This document shows, one piece after another, positions 49,624-61,239 of a stretch of DNA of 64,000 nt (positions are counted from its first letter, which is position 1; each line of letters begins with the position of its first letter). The position numbers were made by a program, and so were the translations under genes. This stretch comes from Penelope pileata. Taxonomy: Eukaryota > Chordata > Aves > Galliformes > Cracidae. The DNA lies in the NCBI GenBank assembly GCA_013396635.1, contig WBMW01000802.1:974860-1038859 (forward strand). The letters are read 5' to 3'. The notes below the pieces were generated by a model, which worked only from the letters and a program-made list of their open reading frames with translations, made no database searches and was not told the origin of the DNA.

Positions 49624-51944
49624 TACTGAAAAAACCCATTAAGATTTTTTTCAGTTTGGAATTGTTAAATTTTCCCATGAAAAATAGAAAACTTTGGAAA
49701 GAAGAAGGCACTTTGTGTGTTAATTTTTTTTCTGCGAGAGATTTCTTTGCAAGTTTCAATGGATATTTATTCTTGCTTACAGTTGAACACTATAATATTT
49801 TTATTATTCATATATTTTTAATGTTGGCAAGCCATTGTCCTCAGTGATATTTTCTGGCAATCAAATTGTACAACTGTGGATTTCTTGAAAAATAATTTAT
49901 CTTTTTCTGTGTGGTTTGTTCTATTTTCTTCAACTGTCATTATGCATTTTAATCTGGAGAAAAGGACAGAGAATGTTTGCCCATGCAGTTTCTGTGTTCT
50001 GTTCAGTGTTCTGCTTTGTTATCTATTTTCTCTCATGACATGGATGCGTTCCTGAGCTTTTAATTTTTATTGTTTCCCAGTTCTAAACCTTGAACCTTGC
50101 ACTATATTTACAACCAACAGTCCACAGGGACTGCTTCTAGGCTCAGATCACACCTGACTTTTTCAATGACAGGCTTGTTTGAGTAAGATGTAAACAAGTT
50201 GTGACTCCCATTGAAGATAAGGAAAGTTGACAAACCAAGCTAGAAGGCATGGAAGCTGATGAAAAGTAGCATCCAATGCTTAGTGAAAATGAGTTAAATA
50301 GAGTGGTGAAAAGGAAAAGTGTGGAACAAAGAAACTTGCATGCACATTTAATAACTGTTTGCACAGTATTATTGCCTCACTAAACTGCCAAAAATTCACT
50401 CACAAAGGAAAGCAGTAAAAGGAATAATTCATCCCTCCATACCGTGTCACCACTTCAGACCTCTGCAGTTCATTCAATTTAACAGCTATCCTTGTGACAG
50501 AACCTCAGAAAGAGCTGCTCTCTGCTGAGGTACCAGCACAGATATGAGCTAACATTTTTCTTTGAGAAAATTAATGCTATTGCATTTTTTGAGTGTTATT
50601 TAGGAATAGTGTGTTAAAGAGAATAAAAAACATTTTTTGGATGGCTCTTCCTGTTCTCAGCCAACTCTAAGTAAACAGTGTAGAGATGGGAGGAATGAAG
50701 GCTATCTTTGTGCCGCATATTCCATTTAGTAAGAGGCAAGAGAGTCATTCACAAGTTCTATTATGTGCTCATAAATCCTAGCAGAGTTCCTTATGTTTGT
50801 TTTAATAAGCAAATTTCACTGTCTACTGATAAATTGAACAAACTCAACTTGATCACAGCTCTCAGGCCTGATAGCAAAAGGAAAGGTGAATTTTACAGAG
50901 CCTAGCAAAGTCAACCTTCTAAACTAAGCTGAGAAAACAACAGTTTAAGGTTTATTCCAGCAGTGGTAAACATCAGTCATCTTTAGGTCCAGATGTGCAG
51001 ATGTGTTAGTCAGAAAGGCAACCACTGTTAAAAAAAAGAATTCTGTGAGGTATGCACAGATGATTCGTACTCTTCCATCTCTGACAGCCAAGGAATAAGT
51101 TAAGCAGCAAGCCTGGTAGCTGTCTTCCTAGGGCTCTTTCATAGGTAAAACTTTTTGCATAATAGACCCCTTTAACAAAATATTTTGATATAACTAATCC
51201 TTTTAAAATTACACTCAACAACTCAGAACCACTACACAGAGATTCCAACTGCAGCCAGTGCTTTTGAAATTCTATGCCCCAGTTTGTTTTTTAAGACAAC
51301 ACGTAGCTGCTAATAGATATAATGAATGAATATATTAAGCAGTATCCCACACACAGAATGAATTAAGATATGAAGTGTCTTGCAAGAAATACTCTTGAGG
51401 TCCCTCTTTAGCCTATTGTTCAGTTAAATTTTTATATAAAATTGGTAGTTCGGTATTACTCTATTTCAGTGACTCCACTGAATTTGTATCGTGGCCAAGG
51501 TTTCAAAAAGTGTGTGTCAAATTACAAGGTCTAAGTCCTTATTTCTGAGTTCAAACGATTGCCCCAAGTTTAGCAACTACTTGGCAGTCAAAAAAATGGA
51601 TACCATTGCAGCTGGAAGTGTCTAGCACTCCATCCTCACCTCATCCCTCGCCTTGGGCTGGTGCAGATAGGTGTGGCAGTTCTAACTGGGTCATTGACTT
51701 GGGATAATTTTATTTTGGAGACTTATTACTCAGCTCTGTATTTCATTTATGTTAACTGCATCACTATACAAACATTTATGTTGTATCAAATAAATATTAC
51801 ACCAGAAAAACACATTTATGAAACCATGGTCATAGAGGACATGTTTACGTCAGCAGTGTTTTAGAAAAAAAAAAAACATAGATTAACCTCTTCTGAAAGT
51901 GTAAAAGTTGGTCAATTCACCTCTGGATTGACAGAATTGAACAT

Positions 51945-51985
51945 ATTTTTTTATTATTATTATTATTTTTATTTTTTTATTTTTA
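51945..51985. repeat. (TTA)n/T-rich low-complexity tract
   Basis: TTA units at 51951-51968 are flanked by T-runs with single A interruptions. The sequence just after it (52.0-52.2 kb) is GC-richer, so this could mark an old retroposon tail on the minus strand, but no family is recognised. Confidence 0.8.
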
Positions 51986-54583
51986 CTTGGATGAAACAAG
52001 GATTGAAGTGGGCCTTGTCCCATTATTCTGGAGAGACATTATTCTGGAGATCAGAACTGGATCTTCCAGGCTGGAGGTCATAGCTGGCCCCAGACCCAAG
52101 CCCCAGCAGTAGGAGATGGCAGATGTGCTTGTGGCGCTGATAGTCACCTCCAGAAACTGAGCAGGGAGTGCAGGCAAAATTCTGCTCATTCAACCAAGGC
52201 AGAATTTTTGACTTTCTGTTTACTCAAAATTTTAAAACAGTATTTGGTTTGGGGCTTATCCCAAGTGAATGTCTCTGCTTCCACTTCCCCTCACCCTGCC
52301 AGCCATTTTTCTGGTTGACTACATAGCTGACAAACCAACAAAAGACCACAGGTATTCACATGATGCTAAATGATATTTTGGGGGTTTCAAGCTAATTTTT
52401 GAGTTGCCACAGTTTGAATTTTAGCTTTTTCTTGCTTTGAGAAGAAAAAATGCCTTGCAGTTTCTCTTCCAATCCATTATGCTGATTCTTTGGTCTGTCT
52501 GATCTTGTCACCATAATGGTAATACAGAAAAACAGATTCATTAAAGCAGCCACTGCCTTCCAAATTTTTCTCATTAAGGAGCATCTGTTTTTGTTGTTAT
52601 GGGATAAAAATGAACAAAGAACCTAAGATATCACTTTGGAGCTACTGAAGATAAATGCATACCAATTTACTGTTAAATATTATAAACATGCAATTAATAA
52701 GAAGGCTATTAAAGCTAAAATAATATCACAGTTTTATTGTTAAATGTATCTCTGGTGTGAAAAAATTGCCCTTACGGGATAGCAGCATTTCTTTTCTAGA
52801 AAACATGGCAATTAATTTCTACTGCACTTTAGAAATTTGGCTTCCGAAATTAATAACTTGGATAGATTAATCAGAAAAAAGGAAAGAAAGAACAAAATGA
52901 TTTGACAAAGTCCAAGAAAATTAAGTTTAATGGGTTGAGTTATAATTCCTCAACTTATTGTTAACATTTTATTATTTTATACTAATGCCTAGAAATGATG
53001 GGTCAGGGCCACAGTACTCAAACATAACAGAATCACTGTACAACTGTACAGTCTGTCAGTGTTGGTCAAAAGAAAATACAATGTAGAGACTGGTAGAGGT
53101 TGGAAGATAGGAAGATATACAAGGAAATAATGAGACAAAACTGGGTAGCATCACAGCAGTTTCAATGCATAAAAGTAAAACTATTGCCAAGTTCCTTGCA
53201 GCATCATATAATAAAGGATATTGAAATCATATTGCAATAACCATATGCGTATTTGTGGAAAACTCTCCAAAAATTTGGTATACCATAGGAGAGAGTGCGA
53301 AAATATTTGAGGAAAACTTAACAAATAGTTATCTATGAAAAATCATGTAAGGAGAGTCAGTGACAGTCTTTGAAAGTGAAGATATAAATTTTGTTTTACA
53401 CAATAGTGAACAAGGGTTCAGGAGAAGAGTATGCAGAATTGAATGGAAAGCATAAGTTAAAATACAGGAAAAGGACTCTTCAACTTTCCACATTGGAATT
53501 TTCATTGTTTATGTTGCAGCGGAGTTTAAGAGACCTAGTAATATTCTCGTGACAAGCTCAAAATAAGCATGTAATTAAATAATATTAAAAACTATTATTT
53601 TACTTCTCTTTCTAAATAGCATAACTTTGCATGCCTTTGGGTTAAATTGCACAACACTTTGGAATTAATTTTACTTAAAATGAATAAAATATATATGTAA
53701 GAAGAATCCTGATGATTTGAAACAAAATTTTTTTTGGTGAAAAGTCTCATTCAGGAGTGCTTTGAGACCTGGAGTGAAATATTTTAGCACCAACCCATTT
53801 GGTTTTCCCACTCTGGGGGATATCTTTTTAGATGTTCTCCATTTCATGAATATTAATGCTCACTTTATGAACAGCATTTGCTCATTCTGCCACAGACGAG
53901 ATTTTAAAAAAAATATCAAGCACTCTGCACAAATGTGAAACTACGAGCTGTCCGTGAAGAAGCTCTACCTCCCAAGGTATCTCTGGGCATCATGTCACAT
54001 GTTTAAGTTCCAAGAGCCTGAACTGAAGTCAATATTTGTAAATGTTAGCACTGTATTTTTTCAGCTGAAAAATCCAACCTGATAATATAGGATCCAACTG
54101 GATTGGGATCAGTGTTAGGTGAAACCATGTTATATGTAGGAATTTTGTGTGAAATAAGCTGTCTGAGCATAGCTTGTGGATATTCACACAAGGCTCGATT
54201 CATCTGGGGAGGACTTAATTCTTATCATCCATCAGCCAAAATGAGGTTCTCACTGTAACTCCACTGTAGATTGTATTTAATATAAACTTCCTGAGTTGAA
54301 TACCATTATTCTAAAATAACTTGAAAAATCATTTGCATGTTTCCCAGAATGTCACTTCAGGCTACTGGTCAGACTTCTAACAAGTATAAACTGGACAATG
54401 ATTTCTGCTCTAAACATGCATATATTTTGACCATGTCAAAAACTATGTAGGTTTAGTAGAAAAATGAATTTTGAAAGTAGTCCAAATTGGAGCTTGGTAC
54501 CATGAACAACATTTCTCTGAAAAGCACCAGTAACTATTAGGTCTGTTTACAAAAACTATGTTGTTTGCTAATGTATCCATGAT

Positions 54584-55122
54584 GGTTGCTCCAAAAGTAA
54601 TGCCTCCTATTTATTTCCATGAAAACTACAGAAGATACAAAGAGAAAAATAACACTATTTGATAGAGCAAATTCTCAGCTACACAACACTATTGGTCAAC
54701 ATAGTCACCACCATTGGCCACATTTTCACAAGCACAGAAAAAGAGCATGAATGCACTTGTAAAAACCTGCACTAGCGGAGGCGGCCCACTGTTGGTGTTG
54801 CTACTGATGAAACATACCACCCATCACCACTGTGCTCACATCCACTGCCTGGACTCCATCAAAGTTCAGCAAGCATCAATGAATGTCAATGGGTGCCATT
54901 TTTTCCACATGGAGGAATTCAGTTCCACACCTTTGCTTCATATGCACTTCCATGCCAGACGCCATTCGTTCAGACTGTCCTTCTGCTGCCATCTGTTGCA
55001 TAGCAGCAAAATGTAATGGAATATTGATGGGAAGGTTCAACCTCTACTGCAATACCACCAATACCTGCCTCTGACGTTGCGAGCCCACATAATAAAATAG
55101 GAGGCGTTACTTTCAGAGCAGC
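54584..55122 (-). mobile_element. Internally deleted mariner transposon (Mariner1_GG/Galluhop-like)
   Basis: A 539-base element with terminal inverted repeats. The left end reads GGTTGCTCCAAAAGTAATGC then CTCCTATTTAT, and the right end, reverse-complemented, reads GCTGCTCTGAAAGTAACGCC then TCCTATTTTA. A full-length mariner is about 1.3 kb, so the middle of the transposase, including the catalytic part, has been lost. This is the usual non-autonomous form seen in chicken-type genomes. The minus strand keeps the N-terminal coding start and the 3' untranslated end, joined near 54.77-54.80 kb. No clean TA duplication is left at the ends (CATGAT on the left, AAAACA on the right), as expected of an old copy. 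Confidence 0.88.
54800..54953 (-). pseudogene. Mariner transposase N-terminal remnant
   Basis: On the minus strand an ATG at 54953 opens a frame starting MEVHMKQRCGTEFLHVEK, the start of the mariner transposase of this family (helix-turn-helix DNA-binding region). A TGA stop at 54878-54876 ends the frame after 25 codons. Reading continues in the same frame as a further family-like stretch (DGVQAVDVSTV) before another stop. The DDD catalytic core is absent. It cannot make a working enzyme; full-length copies elsewhere must have moved it. Confidence 0.8.
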
Positions 55123-55784
55123 AAAACACTCCAAACTGTGTTGATAAATTCAAACATTCTGCTCTAAATTATTATTTTAATGGGTCTTAATATCCATTTT
55201 TATGGAATAAAATTGATATATTACTGTTCCAGGACAAAAATTTGGTTAGAGCTTCAGAACAAATCTGTAATATACTTAGTGACAATAGAGATTGAGACCA
55301 GTTTTTCTAGAAGTCAATATGGAGCTGCAGATAACGTAGAAACACAACAAAGGAGTAATTTCATGTCCATTTCCGGAGCTGAAGGTTACAAATGTTATGA
55401 AACAGTAGTGACCTGGAGAGAAAACGTTCTTGAAATTGAATATACATCTTAGAATATGATTTATTAATTACTTGGTCAGTATTATATGGCATACGGCAAT
55501 TACTCTATCAGATGATAGGAGGAGATTCTTGAAGTTAGCTCCCTTATGGTTCTGTAACTGCAGATCAGGAGATTCTTCTGGAATCTGAAAAGCTGGGATG
55601 GTGTTGCTGAGCTGTCTGGATTTCAGATTGTCTTGGATATCAGCAAAGCCTCAGTCTTCCTTGAAAATGTCCATCACACAGGAAGAATACGTCTGACTTA
55701 AAATGCTTTCATTTTCTATGCAACTTTTTTCCTATTTACTATACTGCAGCATAATTACGTAATTATTGTAGAATCCTTTGATTC
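55123..55784. other. Unique spacer between mariner and CR1
   Basis: No gene or transposon was recognised. A 90-codon plus-strand open frame (55180-55452) has no recognisable domain. Confidence 0.45.
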
Positions 55785-56138
55785 ATGCTCCAGCGGCTCC
55801 ATGTTTCTCCTGTGCTGAGGACTCCACATTTGAACACAGTGCTCTAGGTGAGGTCTCACAGTGCAGAGCAGAGGGGCAGGATCCCCTCCCTCACCCTGCT
55901 GGCCACACTTCTTTTGATGCAGCCCAGGATATAGTTGGCTTTCTGGGCTGCGAGGGCACATTGCTGGCTCATGTTCAGCTGCCATCCAGCAGAACCCCGA
56001 AGTCCTTTTCAGCAGGGCTGTGCTCTATAGTTTCATTCCTCAGCTTGTATTGATAGCGGGAAGTTGCCATGACTCAGGGCTAAGATCTTGCACTTGGCTT
56101 TGTTGAACCTCCTGAGGTTCTCCTGAGCCCACTGCTTA
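55785..56138 (-). mobile_element. CR1 LINE fragment (ORF2 C-terminal region)
   Basis: Read on the minus strand, the sequence follows the CR1 ORF2 3' half: GAACCTCAGGAGGTTCAACA, AAGCCAAGTGCAAG, the CTGAAAAGGACTTCGGGGTT block, CAGCCCAGAAAGCCAACTAT and a CACTGTGAGACCTCACCTAG block. The translated frame at its end reads VRPHLEHCVQMWSPQHRRN, the conserved CR1 motif between the reverse transcriptase and the C-terminus. Upstream of this motif the frame has shifted, so the copy is dead. It is truncated at its 5' end, as usual. At its 3' end (left side) it stops after GCCGCTGGAGCATGAATC, well before the normal 3' tail, and instead runs into GATTCTAC-like sequence, which suggests an internal deletion. 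Confidence 0.88.
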
Positions 56139-59100
56139 AATTATATATGCTGAAATTCTATTGGAATAGAATGTAAATTTATTTCTGCTCTTCAGTGATT
56201 AATGTCAGTTTTTCTCTGTCCTTAAAAAGCAGAACTGTCTATTACTGGAAATTGAGCAGAGCTCATCCCAGATCTCTTTATACCTATTCTGTCTAAACTG
56301 TATGCAGTACAAACTTTTAGAAGATCAATTACGAGTTATAGTACACAGGCTTTATCTTTCCTTTTGAAATAGAAATCCTTATTTCTTGGACAGCTCCTCC
56401 ACAGGTTTAAGCAAATTTGTAGTTATCATTTGCCATCTGCATTTTGAATTGATCCTCAACTAATGGCAGGGGCTTTTATGGTCTTTTCATATCACTGCGA
56501 CTCCTCTACGTGGCCTTAAAAAGATTGAGTCAATGGTAACATTTGTGTTCATAATAGAAGACTGAATGTCTTACAGAAAATATGGATAGTTTTAGAATTT
56601 AACAGGCTGGATTCCTGCTTGTTAGTGTTAGCATACTCTCTACTGAATGTTGCTTGGCATTTTTTTACACAAATTATGTGTCTGTATGCACATACTAAAT
56701 TTCAGTTGAAAATTTTGTTTGAATGCATTTTTCTTTGGAAAAGCCTGTCTCACTTTCAATTTAGTATCAGCCTCTGTGTGGTTGTGTGTGAATAGACTTG
56801 CTTTTTGAATATATTTTTTCATTAATTAATCAGAAATGCTAGACAGAGTCGTCTAGCTGGATGCCATTTACTTTTCATAACCAGACCACTCTTTTGGATG
56901 GTAACTGTAGTCTGCAGATGCCCAATTGTGGAAAAATATAGTATTTTCCACATCAGCATGCCTTCATGACACTGTCTGCAAATATTCTTGCTGGAGGTTT
57001 AGAGATTGCTTTCTGAATGTCATACGGTTTGTTTACAGATGACCTTTCTAAATTATTTCCATCTATTTTCTTTGTTTTCACTTCATAAAATAATATTTTT
57101 TTTTAGTTTTTTAAATTTTAGTATAAGTAGAAAACTACACCAGTATCTTTTAAATTAAAACAAAAATAATGGTGTATCTTGATATTTCCAATATATTTTG
57201 TTCATCATTAATTTATTGGTATAGATTAAATTAAATTGTGAGGCAACACAAATTTCTATCAAGGTAAATGTGATTTACACAGGTACACTGCATGAGCAAA
57301 ATGGGAATGAAGAAGCAAAAGGACCTGTTGCTGTTGATCACAGCAAATCTTATAGATATTAGACTTACCTCTTTATAACTGTAGAAATGCTGTCATCTGA
57401 GTCTCACAACCCAGTAGAATTCTGGACTCCTCTTTACATTAAGTATAAGCATAAAGTCTTGTCACTTTTGGAGTAGAAAGGACTCTTTCTGAGTTATGTA
57501 AATGAATCCACTCAGTGACTATAAATGTTTTATGATATCGGATTTATTTCCATGAAACACGGAATATTCATACTTTATGTTAGAAATCTGAAGCAATTTC
57601 TTGAACAATGCAGCTAGGAGGGGCCCTGTGTAAAACTAGGCTTGTATTCAGATGAATTTACAATAACTTAAATGCTATTTAGTTAGCTCAGTTAGGTGAA
57701 CTTCTCAACCATGCAGACTTCAATGGTTTTCAAAATTTAACTTTAGCTGATTTATGGGCAAGATTAAAGATATCTGAGGAGACATGAAAGTTAATTTTGT
57801 TGATTTTCAGATCATTCTGTAAAGTCTATATCAATGTTTTTAACTTCTTTTCCCAGCATGGTCAGTTTTGACTCCAGCTACAGATTAAAAGTTCAAATGC
57901 TAATATTTAGGAAATTGAGGATAAAATTTTCATACTTCATTTCATGTAATAGCAATACTATCTGTAGGACCATGGGGAGCAAATTAGGTAAACTGAAGTT
58001 CTTCTGACTTGAGAGTCAAACTTGAAATGAGGTCCTTAGACTAACTGTAAGGAATCTAAGATGTTATTGGCCCTCCGTGGTAATGTGCACATATACAGCA
58101 GGTGCGCTGATGTCTGTTGATCCTGGATACAGAAACAAAAAATAAAATGAGGAAGCCGAGAGCCAGTATAATCTCACACATTCCAGAAGAGCTAAAACTT
58201 TGTTTTCCCATAAAGCAAATTAGATATTGTAGACTTCAAAGTGCCAAATTGTTTAGCCAAGAAAAGCAGAGATTTATCCTTTATTGCTGGGACCACCTAC
58301 TTGGTTTCTCCTCCCAACAAAGACTATGAAAAAGAAAGTGCAGCCTGACCATAATAATTCATGGACGTCTAAATTTTATTCTGCTGTGAGGGTCTTCATG
58401 ATGCAATTAACCTGCAGTGAGGCAAGCTGGTCTAGAGTCACCCAACCATCATCTCTAAGTATCATTTAATATGTAGGTGGTTTGTTGCAAGGAAACGTAG
58501 ATTTCTAAACGTAGAAGTTTAGAAATTCTACTATATTATTCCTATTTTTTTGTATTGTCTGTCTCATGGTAACACTGCCATTTGTGCATAGTGCTGCTAA
58601 TGTACATAGAGATTATTTCATATTCTTACTTATATTTTTGAGTTTTGTGCGAAATACTTGACATGGCCTGATGGAAGATTCATTGTAGAAACATTTACTG
58701 AATTGGCAGAACATTTCAGAATTCCATTTATTTATTTATCTTTCTTTTGTTCATTTACATTTAGTTTCTGTTGTTTAGTTTTATTCTTTGTTTAGCTTTT
58801 GATTTTGGTATGTGACTGACTAAACTGCACGTTTTTTTCTGTTTAAAAGTAATATTTTTCTTTTTCATTTTAAAGCTGTAAATTTTCAACACTTCCTCAA
58901 CCCTTGCAAAGTTTCAGAGAAGTACAATTGAAAATAGAGAGTAAAAAAGACACATCAGTCTTTGTAGAGAATGTGATAGATAAAATGAAATGAGAGAGGA
59001 AAAAATAGAAATGACATAACAGCAAGCAAAATTTAAAAGTATTTTATTTCATAAAAACATCCAAACAAAAATCCCATGGCAACAAAAATCTTGCACAAAA

Positions 59101-59610
59101 TCTGTATTTGGGGAAATCTCCATTGCAAAATGAAGTTAAAATAATTAAAAATTGACTTTAATTAGCCTTAAATCAGCCACGATAGAATTACCATGATGAC
59201 ATTTAAATTGCCATAGCCAGGTGCTGGAGTTAACGCTCCCCAGCGATGACAAATGAGCATTTATGTTGTCAGATGGTTCCTTGCCAGTCTACATTTGGCT
59301 CACATTCAGATTTTTTTTCTTTGATAATTTTATTTTTTCAATAGAAAAGAATGTTTAAACTTTGCAACATCTATTGAGAGAAAAACTTCTCTTTCAATCA
59401 GTGACCAGTACAACTTGTTTAAAGCCTGCTCCTGTCCCAGGTGTCATGGACACAAGTTTGAAGGGTGATGCCCTGCTGCTATAGCAGGCAGCTGATCAGT
59501 GGAGGCTAAAGGCAGTGGAAGGGGAAAAGTAAAGCTGCCACAGTGCCTATGGAAATATGAACAGAAGTGTTTTTATCAGTTACATTACATGTAGTTTCTT
59601 ACGTATCTTG
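56139..59610. other. Unique AT-rich DNA, no gene recognised
   Basis: No gene was recognised. A near-perfect hairpin lies at 58497-58531. 59.13-59.31 kb looks like conserved non-coding DNA, with an AATTAG core and balanced composition. Open frames are at most 70 codons. Confidence 0.5.
58497..58531. repeat. Short hairpin
   Basis: GTAGATTTCTAAAC (58497-58510) and GTTTAGAAATTCTAC (58517-58531) are reverse complements except for one extra T, around a 6-base loop. It could extrude as a cruciform or fold in RNA; the stem is too short for a typical pre-miRNA. Confidence 0.7.
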
Positions 59611-59670
59611 CATAGAATGATAGAATCATTAAGGTTGGAAAAGACCTCTAAGACCACGTAGTCAAACCAT
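59611..59670 (-). mobile_element. CR1 LINE 3' tail, minus strand
   Basis: On the minus strand this reads as the last 60 bases of a CR1: GTCTTAGAGGTCTTTTCCAA, CCTTAATGATTCTATCATTC, TATG. The ATTCTATC/ATTCTATG octamers are the CR1 3' terminal repeat. Only the tail is present. Its truncated 5' side faces the plus-strand CR1 that follows 50 bases later. Confidence 0.85.
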
Positions 59671-59717
59671 TGCATAATTCAATGCTGACAGTCTGGGTAT
59701 ATTGCATACATACAGCT

Positions 59718-60060
59718 GCCTTTCAGTATCTAAAGGGGAGCTATAACAAAGATGGGGACAGACTCTTTAGCAGGGTCTGTGAGGATAGGACAAGGGGGAA
59801 TGGCTTTAAACTAAAAGAGAGGAAATTTAGGTTAGATTTAAGGAAAAAGTTGTTTACAGTGAGGGAGGTGAAGCACTGGAACAGGTTGCCCAGAGAGGTG
59901 GTAGAAGCCCTGTCCCTGGAGACATTCAAGGTCAGGCTGGACCAAGCTCTGAGCAACCTGGTCTAGCTGTAGATGTCCCTGTACATTGCAGGGGAGTTGG
60001 AATAGATGACCTTTAGAGGTCCCTTCCAACTCTAAGGATTCTGTGATTCTATGATTCTAC
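59718..60060 (+). mobile_element. CR1 LINE 3' end, plus strand
   Basis: A 5'-truncated CR1 of about 340 bases. It begins in the ORF2 C-terminal region and the frame runs to a TAG at 59964-59966, with the family motif VKHWNRLPREVVEALSLETF ending in LDQALSNLV. The 3' UTR follows with GAGTTGGAATAGATGACC and GGTCCCTTCCAAC, then three 3' repeats at about 60038-60060 (ATTCTGTG, ATTCTATG, ATTCTAC). Only the last ~80 codons of ORF2 remain, with no reverse transcriptase core, so it is inert. It lies tail-out next to the minus-strand CR1 tail. Confidence 0.93.
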
Positions 60061-60142
60061 ATTGTTGATTGCTGGGAATCTGATTACTAGAATTACAGTC
60101 TACGTATAGTCTGGCTGTGGGAATACTGCAGCTTTTACCAGG

Positions 60143-60719
60143 TGTGGTAGTTTCACACCAATGGCTGACTGAACAGCATCATACTGCTCTTTTACTCTCA
60201 ATTCTCAAAGGAAGTTGGGGAGAAAATATGATAGAAAAAATGGCTCAGAGGTTGAGATGGGTATAGTCAAAGTTAAAAGAAAGAGAAAAGAACTGCAAAG
60301 GCCAATTGGAAGCAAAAAGAGAGAAAACAATTTTTCTCTGCTTTCCATCAGCAAGTGATGTTTGGCCACATCTTGGGAAGCAGGGCCTGAGTACATGCAG
60401 CGGCTGTTCAGGAGGATGGACATTGTCACAACAAGAGTATCCTCTTCCCCTTTCCTCACTTTTATTGCTGAGTATAATGTCATATGGTATGGGATACCCT
60501 CATTGGTTGCCTTAGGTCAGTGCCATGGTGATGTTCCTTCCCCACCTCCTTCCCCATCCTCCGCCTTGGGGTTTAGGGGCATTGGAGAGAGCCTTGGTGC
60601 TGTGCCAGCACTTCTCAACAGCAGCCAAAACAATGGTGTGGTATCAAGGCTACGGGCAGAGAGCACAGCACTGCACTCGCTGCTGTGGGGAAAGTGGATT
60701 CCACAGCCAGAGCCACACT
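60143..60719 (+). mobile_element. Solo LTR of the same avian endogenous retrovirus family
   Basis: The element runs from TGTGGTAGTTTCACACC to AGAGCCACACT. Its inner order matches the minus-strand reading of 19041-19576: a CAGCATCATACTG block for CACACAG, a GTTGGGGAGA block, GAGGTTGAGATGG, a promoter-like block around TAATGTCATATGGTATGGGA, and GGTCAGTGCC. It also keeps a long 3' part (AACAGCAGCCAAAACAATGG, then CACAGCACTGCACTCGCTGC) that is poorly kept in the first copy. The pentamer CCAGG at 60138-60142 recurs at 60720-60724 as a likely target duplication. No retroviral genes flank it, so it is a solo LTR. The 126- and 101-codon open frames here are LTR sequence, not genes. Confidence 0.8.
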
Positions 60720-60724
60720 CCAGG

Positions 60725-61239
60725 GTCCAGAGAGAATGCTGATGTGTTGTGTGCATCCCAGGAGCAGGAGATAATTGCTGAGTAAGTATCGTGAACAATT
60801 TAAGAATGAATGCAATTTGCAATGTATTTTTTAAAATCTTAGAGTGTAGATAAAGCTAGAGTTTTATTTTGCCTTAGTTTCATAGTTTTCTTGCATCTTC
60901 TTTCTTTACCAAAAAATTTATTCCCTCTTAACTTTCTTTAGTTACTTCTTTTTTGTTTGTCTTTCCATTTATATTTTGTAAAAGAGCTTTTTCATCTTGT
61001 AATGGGATCTTTTTATATTTTGCAATCACACTATGATCTCATTAAACAATTAGAGATTATTGTTCCTTGGAAAGACAATAAATTTTAAATTGCTCTTTCT
61101 TTATATTTGAATTTATTTTTTCTCTTTTAATTAAATTGCAACCCATCTCCTTAATTTAATGTCTTCATCACAAGCAGCTCTTTGTTATTAACATTTTAAT
61201 CCACATCTTCTGCTTTCTTTACTCTTTGGCATGGTTAGT
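60725..61239. other. AT-rich DNA right of the LTR
   Basis: No gene was recognised. The stretch at 60.83-61.23 kb is very T-rich with several TTTATAT and TTTAATTAAATT words, then gives way sharply to the GC-richer patch. Confidence 0.5.

Larger units (their letters stand above)
43523..54583. other. Unique AT-rich DNA, no gene recognised
   Basis: This 11 kb is the longest featureless stretch. Small repeats include an imperfect 12-base tandem at 46127-46150 (core CAGTTAGACT), a poly-A run at 49611-49623, a T/A-rich (TTA)n tract at 51945-51985 and a tandem of CATTATTCTGGAGA at 52021-52034 and 52037-52050. A CR1-like 3' end may lie at 48440-48492. Open frames reach 121 codons (44596-44961, minus) but resemble no family I know. 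A somewhat GC-richer island lies at 52.0-52.2 kb. Confidence 0.5.

Noticed and set aside
53000..53450. Possible old LINE-like stretch
   Set aside because: Some words seemed familiar, but no ordered set of blocks or translated motif could be established.
54714..55074. Plus-strand open frames of 100 and 63 codons
   Set aside because: They are antisense to the mariner transposase remnant and inverted ends.
59670..59966. 98-codon plus-strand open frame as a gene
   Set aside because: It is the C-terminal end of CR1 ORF2 with unrelated upstream sequence, inside a truncated transposon.
60362..60822. Several overlapping open frames of 86-126 codons on both strands
   Set aside because: They lie largely in or just past the LTR at 60143-60719, and the openness reflects its GC-richer sequence. 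They are not retroviral genes.
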